Part shown: one piece after another, positions 1 through 10,359 of the stretch
How the letters are laid out: every line of letters starts with the position of its first letter
How positions within the stretch are numbered: the first letter of the stretch is position 1
Source of the DNA: Monoplex corrugatus
Taxonomy: Eukaryota > Mollusca > Gastropoda > Littorinimorpha > Ranellidae
Direction of reading: 5' to 3'
Length of the DNA: 64,000 bases
Assembly: GCA_030674185.1 (NCBI GenBank)
Contig: JAPXFY010000015.1
Span: forward strand, 29,214,185 to 29,278,184
Translations under genes and position numbers: made by a program
The notes under the pieces: generated by a model
The model's input: the letters and a program-made list of their open reading frames with translations, nothing else
Database searches by the model: none
Told to the model about the DNA's origin: nothing

Positions 1-95
1 TTCCTTAGCTTCATTGCACCTATTCCTGATTTCTCTGTTTATCTTCCTGTATATCTCCTCGTTTTCCCTTTGCCTTCCTCCGTTTTGACACCATA
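1..95 (-). mobile_element. RTE-like LINE fragment at window edge (copy A1)
   Basis: Minus-strand fragment of the RTE-like LINE that recurs through the window. It matches the stretch near 46575-46665 of the best copy, which encodes the linker between endonuclease and RT (RYRCNEAKEAW region). Similarity ends near 95 where unrelated sequence starts; the other side runs off the window, so total length is unknown. No intact reading frame. Confidence 0.75.
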
Positions 96-582
96 TCTAG
101 TATAATTCTGTGATGTCATTGAGAATGTGATATAACTAATTGTGTATCTGAAAAATGAATCCTTTCATGGAGCAGCTCAGATGCTATGTATTCTTAAGGT
201 TATAGTTTGAAAATGGTCAGATCAAAATTCATGCTGACTTGACGGTTGTGTATGGAGACAAGTATGCATCGTACAGGATAGTTTGCTGCTAGGTTGCTAG
301 TTTCAAATGCAAACGAGGAAAAAACGACTTGAAAGCCAAGTACCGATGTAGACTTCCAAGTCGAGCCTGGAACACACAAAACTTTGAAGTTGTAGAGAGA
401 GTAGCTGAAGAGGATCGGCATATTTCAATTCATGATATAAGTAGAGCGTATGTTGTTGTACAGTTCAATGGACCCTGATCTTGAGATGAGGAAAGTCAGT
501 GTCAACTTGAAACCTCTTTTTTTGACAAAGGAGAGGGGGGGGGGGGATTCAAATTCTAAGCAGTTGCTTGATGTCAAATGGC
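96..582. other. Unrecognised sequence
   Basis: No coding region or repeat recognised. A run of G at about 534-545 is the only notable feature. Short open frames here have no recognisable protein character. Confidence 0.5.
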
Positions 583-1365
583 TGATGTGATGCGTCTAGT
601 GTGTTGGCTAGTGACTGCGTGCTTGTCACCTCTCACTTTCAGCCTGCACCGCTGGCCAGCACTCCTGCTTGCAGCCATGCGAAAAGGAGAGCAGAATGCG
701 TAAGTCTCTCTCTGTCAGTGCATAGCCTCTCCATCAGCAAGCCCGACGTTGTGCCACCTCGTGGCGACATGTGGTTACTGCACACCTCAAGGACTCGGGC
801 TAAAACTCGAAGGACTCGGAGGAGGTCTGGTCCCCAGACGTGCGGCACGCAGGCCCACCGGCGTGTGGACATGCCTTGGTGCCTACGAACAAGACCCCCA
901 GCTATGGGTAAATAGCACCATTGCCTTGTGGTTATCTCGGGAGAGAATAAGGCTAAGGGAGTAAACCCTGAAAGAAAAATCACCCTACTGCCTTGTAGAT
1001 TGTCATGGGAACGACAAAGGCTGGCGGACAGTCCGTACACAAACCAATGGAAGACAACGGGAAACCACCATCGTATTTTCCCAACAAAAATCATGGTCAG
1101 CCAAAGCAGAAAAAATTAGGGAAGATTAGGAAAAAGACAAGCAACGTTTACAGGCCATTTTATGAGGAGTATTTAGAGCACCTGGTCACAACAGCAAAGC
1201 TGGAGGGAAAGAGAACACCAAGTAGACCCAGGGAGAAAATACTGGACGGACTTGCAGGGTGGCTGAGGTCAGAGAGGGTGGAAGATGTGCTTCCGGTGAC
1301 AAGGGATAGATGCATGTGGAGGGCCATGATCGTCAACGCCATGCAGCAGGGCACATGGTGATGAT
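583..1365 (+). mobile_element. RTE-like LINE copy with 5' UTR joined to 3' end (copy A2)
   Basis: Positions 583-1120 match the 5' leader seen again at about 31810-32240 (shared GATGTGATGCGTCTAGTGTG start, then CCTCGTGGCGACA and CACCGTCGTGTGGAC-like blocks). At about 1122 the sequence jumps to the last third of the element: frame +3 from about 1150 reads the RT C-terminal end (LEHLVTTAKLEGKR, then SRPREKILDGL, then NAMQQGTW). The whole endonuclease and RT core is missing, so this is a non-autonomous internal-deletion derivative. The 3' end runs into a short GATGATGA tail, as in other copies. It is valuable because it marks the element's 5' end. Confidence 0.75.
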
Positions 1366-1399
1366 GACTATGACGCTTTAAATATTTGAGCCAGAAGGC

Positions 1400-1740
1400 C
1401 CCAAATGACTACGTGACGTGATTACAGGTGACAAATGTGGATCAACTTCGATGGCATCTCAAACAAACGGTCCAATCAAATGTGGATGGGCAATATTGAC
1501 GAAAGACCAGTTGTACTGAAATTTAATTTTCAAAGCCAGAAAAGACTTTTCTCCATTTTTTTAATTCCCAAGTGTGCCTGGAAAGTCTACACTGAGAAGT
1601 CTAGACATTATGTAAAAAGTGTTTTGCCCAAAGTTGTGCAGGCCATCCATGAGCACCGTCCGAATGTGGTACCAGCAAAACGTTCCTTTTGCATATGAAC
1701 GCAAGTGGCCATAAAGCAACGATTTCTGTGACCTGTCGTT
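1400..1740 (+). pseudogene. mariner-type DNA transposase relic
   Basis: Plus-strand translation across frames resembles the middle of a mariner transposase: VITGDK near 1419-1436 (the family has TGDE around its first catalytic Asp), then a block reading MWMGNIDERPVV, QKRLFSIFLI and LPKVVQAIHEHRP at about 1480-1660, in the order seen in mariner catalytic domains. The second catalytic block (HDNARPH in the family) is not recognisable and frames break, so the copy is dead. The call rests on motif order only; terminal inverted repeats were not found. Confidence 0.55.
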
Positions 1741-2605
1741 GTCGTATTTCAAATCTACCGCTCTTCTACCGTGTATCTACACTGCAATCCAAATTTACAC
1801 CTTAAATGTTTCTATACCTATTTTTATTTTTATGTCATACTTATATTCTCAATGTATGTTTTATATATCCACCATAGTCCCATTTTCTATATCCACCGTT
1901 GCCAGGGGTTCATTTTCTGTAACCAACTTGTCCTATTCCACATATTCACGATTGTCCTCCACGTTCTTCCTGTTCCTTATTCCTCTCGTCTACACGCTTG
2001 TTTCGTTGAGAGTCCTGGGTAAACTGTTATTTAAGATCCCTAACTTCATCTTCATGAACTGAGAATAAACTAAGATCACATTTGTTCTTTATAACCTCGT
2101 TGTTGGAAAACGGCTACTTGAATTTGTTTAAGAGAGATTTATTCTCTCGGACATTTCCGTACCTGCTCCACCCCAATTTGACAGCAATTATACAGCAGAT
2201 CTATTGACCCAACGTCAAATGAAGTGGCGTATGTTCTTTGTCAAACACTAAGCTACAGAATCTGTTCGTTCAAACAGCCAGGTCTCATTTTGCGGGCTGA
2301 TTGAGTGCTCGACCGTATCGTGCGCATGGCCACTTAAAGTGAGCCAGGCAGCAAGCTAATGACAAGTCGTCTTACTCAGGTTGCCAAATACTGGGGCTCA
2401 ATTCAAAGGCTATGGTGTGAATCAGCTCTACCACACAGTTAATTTTGGTCTTCAAAACAAAACAAACAAAAACAAAAACAAAAGAACAGCCCCCACCGAT
2501 ATAAGTGATTATTGCTCTCACTACCTCTTTTTCTAGTCTACTTGTTAGTCTAAACTCTTTGTAAAGGCTCACACAATTTTCGAAACAAGAAAATTGGTTC
2601 TGTCT
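1741..2605. other. Unrecognised AT-rich sequence
   Basis: No gene recognised. An A-rich (AACAAA)-like stretch lies at about 2455-2485. Nothing else stands out. Confidence 0.5.
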
Positions 2606-2606
2606 T

Positions 2607-2745
<139 letters not shown>

Positions 2746-3391
2746 TTTGTCTGTGTTCGCGCGCGCGTGTGTTTCTAAATGCATTTATTCATTATTTAGT
2801 TATTTATTTCATTTCTATAGTTTATTTCTTTATTCATTCTTAGCCAAGGCATCTACCCTCTTTTCTGTCCTATGGGGCTAAATCCATTACCATTTTACTG
2901 TTCTTTAAAATGAACTTCGGTAGTCATTTCTGTTTATAATCACCAAACCTCATAAGTCTGCCTACGTAGATTTTATATTTTTCTGCTTTACATTTCCTTT
3001 TTTTCACAGATTGTATAATTAATCTTCACCATGATTCGGTCAGTCACTTAGGTGAGGTCATTTAATCTGTAAGATGCAGTTCCATCCCAGGTCTTCTTTG
3101 TTGGTTTCTGTGTTTTTCTGCTCGTCTTCCCATGTCAGACATTCTGTTTTATCTTTTGTGGGGTTAACTCCCCCACTCTTCTCAAAATGCTCTGCTAGGA
3201 AGAGCGAAAACATGAACAATTCTCACCAGCGTCAGTCCAGCCGTTCCTTTACCTGCATCAGGTGGTTGCGCCACGTGTAGTGGTGTTGTGTGCATGACTA
3301 AAAAATGCGTGTGCAATTCGGCAGTCTACATATACATGTGTATAGCCGCTGTTTGAGTTTGAGCTCTATCTACCAATGGAAATATGAGCAA
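2746..3391. other. Unrecognised sequence
   Basis: AT-rich, no recognisable coding region or transposon motif. Confidence 0.5.
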
Positions 3392-3735
3392 CTAGTAGTA
3401 GAAGTATCTGTCGTCGTAATAACCAGTAGCAGAAGCAATAGTAGTGCATAGTAGTGGCAGAGATGGTAGTGTCTAGTGGCCTAGTAGCGGCAATAGTAAT
3501 AGTTCCCAGTAGCCGCAGTAGTAGTACCTAGTTAGCAGAAACAGCAGTAATGTTATTAGTAACACTGAATGTTAGTAGTACTTAGTAGCAGCAGCAGTAG
3601 TAGTGCCTTGTTGTGGCAAAACTAGTAGTGCCTGGCAAAAGCAATAGTAGTGATAAGTAGTAGCAATACTGGTAACTGGCCAACAGCAGTAGTAGTGCCT
3701 TGTAGCAAAAGTAACTGTAGTGTTCAGTGGCAGAC
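3392..3735. repeat. Degenerate AGTAGT/AGCAGC-rich repeat block
   Basis: Imperfect tandem array with recurring units such as GTAGTAGTGCCTTGT and AGCAGAAGCAATAGTAG. Units vary in length and sequence, suggesting an old trinucleotide-derived minisatellite. No coding signal. Confidence 0.75.
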
Positions 3736-3871
3736 GAAGTAATAAATGCCTATCAAATGAACGATCTTTGTCCAACACTGATCTTAGAACTCTCACTTGA
3801 TGAGGTCGGTGTCTATACAGATTTGCATCATGTTGATGCCAAAATGAGCATATTCTTTCCAGCTACGTGTG

Positions 3872-3920
3872 ATACAATACAATACAATACAATACAATAC
3901 AATACAATACAATACAATAC
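3872..3920 (-). repeat. (AATAC)n pentanucleotide tail of LINE D
   Basis: About ten units of AATAC on the plus strand (GTATT on the element strand), located exactly where family D ends. Short tandem tails at 3' ends are typical of LINEs and SINEs. Confidence 0.85.
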
Positions 3921-4084
3921 CATACCATAAATAGCAAAACATTCTTAGGAGAGTCGGACTAGGGAAGGTCCTCACAGTCAAGCAAGTGTTTCGGCACTTA
4001 ACTCATGACACTCTCTGAGGGCAGGGCTGTATCCAAGTCATGACTCCTGGATGCTCTTCTGCTGTCGCCATTTCTTTCCTTTAG

Positions 4085-4195
4085 AAATTTGTCCTCCACC
4101 TGGAATCGAGCCCGCGTATCCAAGGTGAACATGCGTCTCAAGGCAACTCTTGCAACGGATGTCTTAAGCACTTAGCTATCGGTCACCAGCGACAT
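4085..4195 (-). other. tRNA-like module in LINE D 3' region
   Basis: On the minus strand, GATAGCTAAGTGCTTAAG (4161-4180) resembles a pol III A box/D arm and GGGCTCGATTCCA (4101-4113) resembles a B box/T arm, spaced by about 50 nt as in a tRNA with a long variable arm. Copy 2 (11611-11700) has GTGGTTAAG in the A-box region and short TGTCC/GGACA complementarity bracketing the module. It is not an intact tRNA: the T stem does not pair well. Confidence 0.55.
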
Positions 4196-4914
4196 ATACG
4201 TGGATTTTTGAAGCCTTAGGAAGTTCACTTTTGTACCTCCTGGCCCGCATCCAGCTGGAATTCTTTTCCACTGCTCTGCCATTGCCTTTAGGGCTCTGGT
4301 CCTCTTGCAGATATGGGCTTCCTCCATTCTACTTTAGGCAAAGTGAGCTCGACCAGATTCATTTGTTTTGATGAATGGGAGTGGAGAACTATGTCCAATC
4401 TCATGCCATTCTTGTTGATGATTTCTAGGTGTTTTTTTTTTCATTGTGGAAGATCTGCTGTGCACTCCCACTCCACTTCATCCAGCAGACCCCGCTTCCA
4501 TGCTCTGGGTATCGCATCTTTTTCAGGCCACATTTTGCCGCCTCCTGCCGTGTGGAAAGTTGTTGGAGCTTCTGGCAGCAAGTTTTTTTTTTCCTCCTAG
4601 CAGTGCTGATCGCATGCTGACCGCTTATGCGATCTCTTGAAGCACTTGACTATGTTTCCATAAATGATATGTTTCCTCGGATCATTGCCACCTTGCATGA
4701 GCTCAGGACAAGTTCCACTATCTGTTTGTCCTCGAAGAGCGGGCAAGCAGAATTATCTGATTTCCTCCATTTCACCAGATTAGCATTCGAGGGCAGGCCA
4801 TACAGTGATACACAGACCTGAGGATGAAACTGATTCTGAGAGGGGCCATATGCCACAGGTCATTCCAGCTTATACTTTTGAAATGCATTTTCGCATATCG
4901 TCGACTACCCCTGT

Positions 4915-5965
4915 TCATCATCACCATCAAGTGCCCTGATGCATGGCGTTGGCGATCATGGACTTCCATATGCATCTATCGCTTGTTGCCACAAGCACAT
5001 CTTCCACCCTCTCTGTCCTCAGCCACTCTGCAAGTCCGTCCAATATTTTTCCCTGGGTCTACCTGCTGCTCTCTTTCCCTCCACCTTTTCTGTTGTGACC
5101 AGGTGCTCTAGTTCATCTTTACTTATAAAATGGCCTATAACTGTTTCCTGTCTTTTCCTTATCTTCCTTATCAATGATCTTCTTCTGTCTGCCTATAGCA
5201 AGACTGTCTTGTTTGTTTTCTTTGCTGTCCATGGAACTCTCAACATTCTTCTTAGAAACCACATCTCGACCGCCTCAATCATGTTCTGGTGTTGCTTGTT
5301 GACTGTCCATTCCTCACAACAGTATACATTATCGGTTCTATATAACATTCAAGAACTCTCTTCCTGATGTTAATTGATAGGCATTTGTCGACTAGAATGC
5401 TTTTCATCTTATTGAATGTTGTTTTGGCTTGGCCGATTTACTGGCTATTTCTGATGTGCATCTGCCGTCTGGTGAGATGATCGTTCCCAGATATTTAAAC
5501 TTATCAACCTGTCTCAAGGTTGTGCCGTTTGCTTTTATTTGCATGAGGGGATTTCATGTTTTTTATCGATTACCATGACTTCAGCCTTCTTGCTATTTAG
5601 CTCCAACCCTTTACTTTTGCTTTGTATTTCTATTATATTCACAAGGTTTTGCAGGTCCCTTTCATTTTCTGCAATTAGTACGGTATCATCTGTGTATCGA
5701 ATGTTATCATATTTCCTCCAACCTTTAATCCAGGGTAAAACACAACCTTGCCTGACTCCTCTTTTGATATTTTGGAAAGTTATATCGTTTTCTATTCTCA
5801 TTGCAGCTGTTTGTTCCGAATACATATTTCTGATTATTCGTAGATCTTTTCCATCAATATTGAGTCTTTCTAGTTGGATGGTAAATTCTTCATGTCTTAC
5901 CCGATCGAAAGCCTTGATATAATCAACAAAGCATAAATATAAATCCTTATTCAACTCGATTGGGG
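4915..5965 (-). mobile_element. RTE-like LINE copy A3 inserted in LINE D
   Basis: Minus-strand RTE-like element with its (TGA)n-type tail at about 4915-4930 and C-terminus towards higher coordinates. The protein reads MNKDLYLCFVDYIKAFDRVRHEEF at its 5' end (RT block with catalytic Asp), then GVRQGCVLP, then IRYTDDTVLIAE (YADD box altered to YTDD) on 5535-5954. A deletion after GCVLP removes about 30 residues. It splits LINE D, whose sequence resumes after 5965. Confidence 0.85.
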
Positions 5966-6171
5966 TGTTATGGCGTGCCTTTTTTCTTCATCTCTTGTGT
6001 TGTAATATATCTCTCTTTTTGCCTTCCCAATGGCCTTTGATCACCGTTCCATTGTTGTTTGTTGTTTTCCCTGACTACTGGTCTGCGTGTGCCCTATTAT
6101 TTCACTGACCATGAAGCTTTCCTTTGCTGCGACCAGTGCCTCCTGGACTTTCCGTTTTCTACCAGTCCTCA
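5966..6171 (-). mobile_element. LINE D copy 1, second segment
   Basis: Between two RTE insertions the minus strand reads MVSEIIGHTQT, closely matching VREIIGHSQTN in LINE D copy 2 near 10365-10400. The segment ends in ACCAGTCCTCA (6161-6171), the target-site duplication of the next RTE insertion. Confidence 0.6.
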
Positions 6172-6955
6172 TTTCATTTTCCGTGCTAATTGCAGAAAAT
6201 GAAAAGGTCTACAAAACCTTGTGAATATACTTGAAATAGAAAGCAAAGGTAAAGGGTTGGAACTAAACAGCAGGAAGACTGAAGTCATGGTGATCAGTAA
6301 AAAACATGAAATCCCCTCATGCAAAATAACAGCAGACGGCACAACCTTCAGACAGGTTGATAAGTTTAAATACCTGGGAACGATCATTTCATCAGACGGC
6401 AGATGCACATCAGAAATAGCTGGCAGAATCGGCCAAGCCAAAACAACATTCAATAAGATGAAAAGCATTCTTACCAACAAATGCCTATCAATTAACATCA
6501 GGAAGAGTTCTTGAATGTTATATAGAACCAATACTGTTGTATGGTTGCGAGGCGTGGACAGTCAACAAGCAAAGCCAGAACAAGATTGAGGCAGCCGAGA
6601 CCGGAGATGTGGTTTCTAAGAAGGATGTTGAGAATTCCATGGACAGCAAAGAAAACAAACGAGACAGTCTTGATGGAGGCAGACACAAGTAGATCATTCA
6701 TAAGGAAGATTAGGAAAAGACAGGCAACATTTATAGGCCATTTTATGAGGAAAGGGGAATTGGAGCACCTGGTCACAACGGGAAAGTTGGAGGGAAAAAG
6801 AGCACCGGGTAGACCCAGGAGAAGATGATAAACGGACTTGCAGAGTAGCTGGGGACAAGGAGGGTAGAAGAGATGCTTGAGGCAACAAGAGATAGAGACA
6901 GATGGAAGTCCATAATCGCCAACGCCATGCAGCAAGGCACCTGATGATGATGATG
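6172..6955 (+). mobile_element. RTE-like LINE copy A4 with 11-bp target-site duplication
   Basis: 5'-truncated plus-strand copy beginning inside the RT domain just after the YADD region and ending in the (TGA)n tail. Frame +2 (6221-6514) reads KGLELNSRKTEVMVI and KYLGTIISSDGRC; a frameshift follows, then LEHLVTTGKLEGKR. ACCAGTCCTCA occurs at 6161-6171 and 6956-6966, giving an exact 11-bp duplication. A 10-nt stub (6172-6181) is inverted relative to the element and may record a tiny 5' inversion. Confidence 0.9.
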
Positions 6956-7060
6956 ACCAGTCCTCAGCTTGGACTGGACTGGTCTCACAACCGTATCTCC
7001 AGAGTCTAAGAAGCCCGACCTTTCCTGCTTTGTACTCCTCAACAATGGACTTTAGGGGTA
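6956..7060 (-). mobile_element. LINE D copy 1, third segment
   Basis: After the RTE insertion the minus strand reads VEEYKAGKVGLL, consistent with the part of a LINE C-terminus upstream of the MVSEIIGHTQT segment. Weak on its own; supported by position immediately across a defined target-site duplication. Confidence 0.45.
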
Positions 7061-7825
7061 GCTTTTACTTTGCTTAGCAACAATAGAGCGCAACGTCAGT
7101 GAGATTCAGTGAGATACCAAGCCATTTCCTTATGTATTTGTTAATTTTGATGAGATGAGAGGTGATGAGATGAGAAATTAACAAAGAACTGAATAGTGCA
7201 AGAAAAGCAAGAACAAATGAAATAGTTATATTTATAAATTATAATCCCGTGTTCTTAATACAACGTCACCGTGTTCTTAATACAACGAGAACGAGATTAA
7301 GGTACCTAATGATAAGGGAGTTTTGGATAAGCTTCAACAGAAAGAACTGTTTTTTAACGGTTAATGTTGAAAAATATACACACGTACTTACACACCTACA
7401 AAATGCGATACACGCCAAATATACATACTAAAAATTAAAGTTGTGTGCATGTACAAGACATACTGTCTTACAAGCGTATATGGCCCACATGTTCTATACC
7501 ATACATGTGCCATGTATAAATAATACTATAGACACAGGTGTGGCAACTGAGAACGTGGCTTTTCCGATCAGTAATTATCGTTTTCTTGGTCACCTAACTG
7601 TGGAAAAGCTAATGACAAGGTATAGGACAAGACGGGTAATGACAAGATATAAGACAAGACACTCCATACCCTGTGATTCGAAGCTTTCTTTGTCTCACGG
7701 TGCGAACTGCTCGCAGCAACTAGTCATGATCTTGAGTCATATCTAATACATTCACACAATAGACTACTGCACGACAAGATCAGCGAACCCTGCAAAATTC
7801 ACATACACATACACACACAAGCTCT

Positions 7826-7828
<3 letters not shown>
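7061..7828. other. Unrecognised sequence
   Basis: No recognisable coding region. A short tandem GTGTTCTTAATACAACG doublet occurs at about 7250-7286. Confidence 0.5.
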
Positions 7829-7914
<86 letters not shown>

Positions 7915-8000
7915 TGTCTGTCTCTCTCTCTCCCTCTGCCTCTCTCTCTCTCTCTGTCTCTCTCTTTCTCTGTCTCTCTCTTTCTCTCTCTCTCAGGCAA
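7829..8000. repeat. Microsatellite (TG)n followed by CT-rich tract
   Basis: About 42 TG units to 7912, then a polypyrimidine CTCT/TCTG tract to about 8000. Confidence 0.95.
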
Positions 8001-8284
8001 GTGAAAAACCATTGTCTACTTCTGCATTAATTTCGGCCAAACCGCCTATTCCACTGACTGATGCTGTCATTTCATTAAGACAACAACCCTCCCCCTCCAA
8101 CTACAACATGCTACTCGCCCACGTATTCACGAGAAGCAGATATTTTTTTCGAGAATCACTAGTTGTTTGCTGCTAATAACAGTTTGTAGCCAGCAAAAGT
8201 TAAACGTAAACAAACAAAAACAAAAAAATCGAAAAGGAGTGTCATTTAAAACAAGAATTGCTCCCATAGAGAACAATACGGGGC

Positions 8285-8450
8285 AACAATAGCGATGAAG
8301 AAGGGTAAAAAAGTATCAAGATGGAGCAACAGTAGTGAAGAAGATCGAGTATCACTAGTGAAGAGGATAGGGAAACAGTAGTGAAGAGGACGGGGCAATA
8401 GTGATGAAAAGACAGGCAACAGTAGTGAAGAAGATGCGGCAGTTACAGTT
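8285..8450. repeat. Degenerate minisatellite
   Basis: Five to six imperfect units with core AACAGTAGTGAAGAAGAT (variants GAGGAT and GAGGAC), about 25-30 bp each. No coding frame. Confidence 0.75.
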
Positions 8451-8750
8451 TTGTGGGTCTGGTACGACCGAAATTGTGACAGAGATCAATGGCACAGCTA
8501 CAACTACTGATGATTAAATAGTGGTTATGTAGAACTGTTCGCTTGCGTTCAGGAATTGTCCTAAAATTTTGACGAACATACTGATAGATTCAAACATGAT
8601 GGGATAGGCAACAGTAGTGTTGTGAAGAAAGAGAGTCATAAAGACCTACCGTGATGCCACAAGACACGAGTCAAACCATTCCCTTCCAGTGACAGAACTA
8701 CATGTATGTGCTTCTGTGATCAGGTGGATTGTATAATCATGTACTTAATA

Positions 8751-8955
8751 GAAACCAGAAAAAAAAAACAGGATATAAAAAAAAGAAGAGAAGCAGAACG
8801 TGTATTTAATACAACCAGACAAGACAGGCGCAAATTGGCCTTTGTCAAGCGAAGACTTAAGATCACAAACCAACAAATACCAAACACAAAAATTAGGAAA
8901 AAAAGACTGAAACTTCCCTGCTGCTTCGTCCAGTGTGCGAAAAGGACTAAATGTA
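8751..8955 (-). repeat. Hammerhead-like interspersed repeat, copy 1
   Basis: Minus-strand member of a family also at 14308-14646, 18366-18722, 19055-19262, 22722-22850 and 38728-38855. Shared blocks (element strand): CTTGACAAAGGCC, GCGCCTGTCTTGTCT, GTATTAAATACG. In this copy part of the palindromic core is deleted, leaving only one GGCC arm. Confidence 0.7.
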
Positions 8956-9194
8956 TTTAGTAACAGTCATTTACAATGCCTTCCGTGAACTACATACAGT
9001 GATATTTACAGTGTACTATTTCATCATGACCTGGGATCCAGTCTCCTGTGTACTCTTTTGACTGAGCCAAAAGGCCTACACATTAAACCATTTCGTAATC
9101 ATATTTAGCTTGCACATATTATTCAGACGTTCCATCAGTGATGGTCATTCTACATTCACAAAGATATCTACTTTTTTCGTCTTCAGTCAAATAT

Positions 9195-9304
9195 CTTTGC
9201 ATGAGATCAATTGATAGATTGATTGCTGGATTGATTGATGTTTGATTGCTGGATTGATTGATTGATTCATTCGTTCGTTCACTTGTTCGTTCGTTTGTTT
9301 ATTC

Positions 9305-9362
<58 letters not shown>

Positions 9363-9391
9363 GTGTGTGTGTGTGGTGGGTGGTGTGTGGT

Positions 9392-9432
<41 letters not shown>
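9195..9432. repeat. GATT/GTTC tetranucleotide block and (TG)n microsatellite
   Basis: Tetranucleotide-like GATTGATTG and TTCGTTCG repeats at about 9208-9303, then interrupted (TG)n at 9309-9432. Confidence 0.9.
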
Positions 9433-9436
<4 letters not shown>

Positions 9437-9639
9437 CGATGCAATTACGCTTCGGCACTCAATAGTTCCACTATGCACAGATGTGAAGAGTTGTGTATGA
9501 AATCATTAACACCAAATCTACCTCAGGTTATCACACTCCGGGCCATTCTAAACATGAAGCTGGTTGACATAATTATGTAGATGTGTTATGTACACCAATC
9601 CTTGCATAGCTAACAATTATAACAACTACCAGAACAATT

Positions 9640-9750
9640 ACCATCATCACCACAACAATAATAATGATATTATTAACAATAATAATAATGATGGTGATGA
9701 TGATGATGATGATGATGATTATGATGATGATGATGATGATGATGATGATT
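9640..9750. repeat. AAT/GAT trinucleotide repeat
   Basis: (AATAAT)n passes into (GATGAT)n on the plus strand. GATGAT is also the RTE tail unit, but no RTE sequence precedes it. Confidence 0.9.
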
Positions 9751-9831
9751 GTAAAACACATTGTACTAGAAAATAAATTTGTAAATAAATTTGGAGGGTG
9801 GCATGTCAGTACATCAATGCAACATAGTCAT

Positions 9832-9851
9832 TGACACACACACACACGCGC

Positions 9852-9928
<77 letters not shown>

Positions 9929-9950
9929 CCACGCGCGCACACACACACCA
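9832..9950. repeat. (CGCA)n microsatellite
   Basis: CA repeat, a short CGCG tract, then about 25 GCAC units, then CA again. Confidence 0.95.
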
Positions 9951-9994
9951 ATGCAGTATGAATATAGTTCATTTGATAAATACAAGTTCACAAA

Positions 9995-10115
9995 CATAAG
10001 AGAGAGAGGCAGAGACAGAGACAGACAGGCACAGAGAGAGCGTGAGCGAGTCGGAGAGTGACGGAGAGGGAGAGGGAGAAAGGGAGGGGAGAGAGAGAGA
10101 GAGAGAGAGAGAGCA
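9995..10115. repeat. GA-rich polypurine tract
   Basis: Imperfect (GA)n and GGGAGA repeats. Confidence 0.9.
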
Positions 10116-10359
10116 TGACGAGAGCTGGAAAAGCCACAAACATCAATAGACATTTTTTTAAATAAGCAGACCACAGCACCGTCTTAAAGATATTGGGAGG
10201 AACTTTCACATTGTTAGGCTATATATTAAGAAAGATTTCTTTCCGTCTGTTCCAGACCTGAGAGCTTTGGAAAATGTGCGGGGCAGGAAGTGTTCTGAGA
10301 TATAGGTTAGTATGGTATTCGATGTCGTCAGTCAGCACAACGTCAAATATCAAAATCAC

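Larger units (their letters stand above)
3870..4914 (-). mobile_element. LINE family D, copy 1: C-terminal domain and tRNA-like 3' end
   Basis: Minus strand. From 4914 down: SISWNDLWHMAPLRISFI, then CPLFEDK with a later SSC (a damaged Cys/His knuckle), then near 4380-4430 MRLDIVLHSHSSK followed by VELTLP. This order (knuckle, then PD/LDIV...K...VELT) resembles the C-terminal zinc knuckle and PD-(D/E)XK endonuclease of R2-superfamily LINEs, which is an inference. The coding part is followed at about 4190-4085 by a tRNA-like stretch with A-box-like and B-box-like segments and closes in a pentanucleotide tail at 3872-3920. The same coding-to-tRNA-like order recurs at 10360-11888, so the module belongs to the element. 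Several stops and shifts; inactive. Confidence 0.6.

Noticed and set aside
4085..4195. A functional tRNA gene
   Set aside because: A- and B-box-like segments are present, but the T stem and acceptor do not fold properly and the same block follows LINE coding sequence in another copy.
9640..9750. RTE tail, because of its GATGAT repeats
   Set aside because: No RTE C-terminal sequence precedes it on either strand; treated as a simple repeat.
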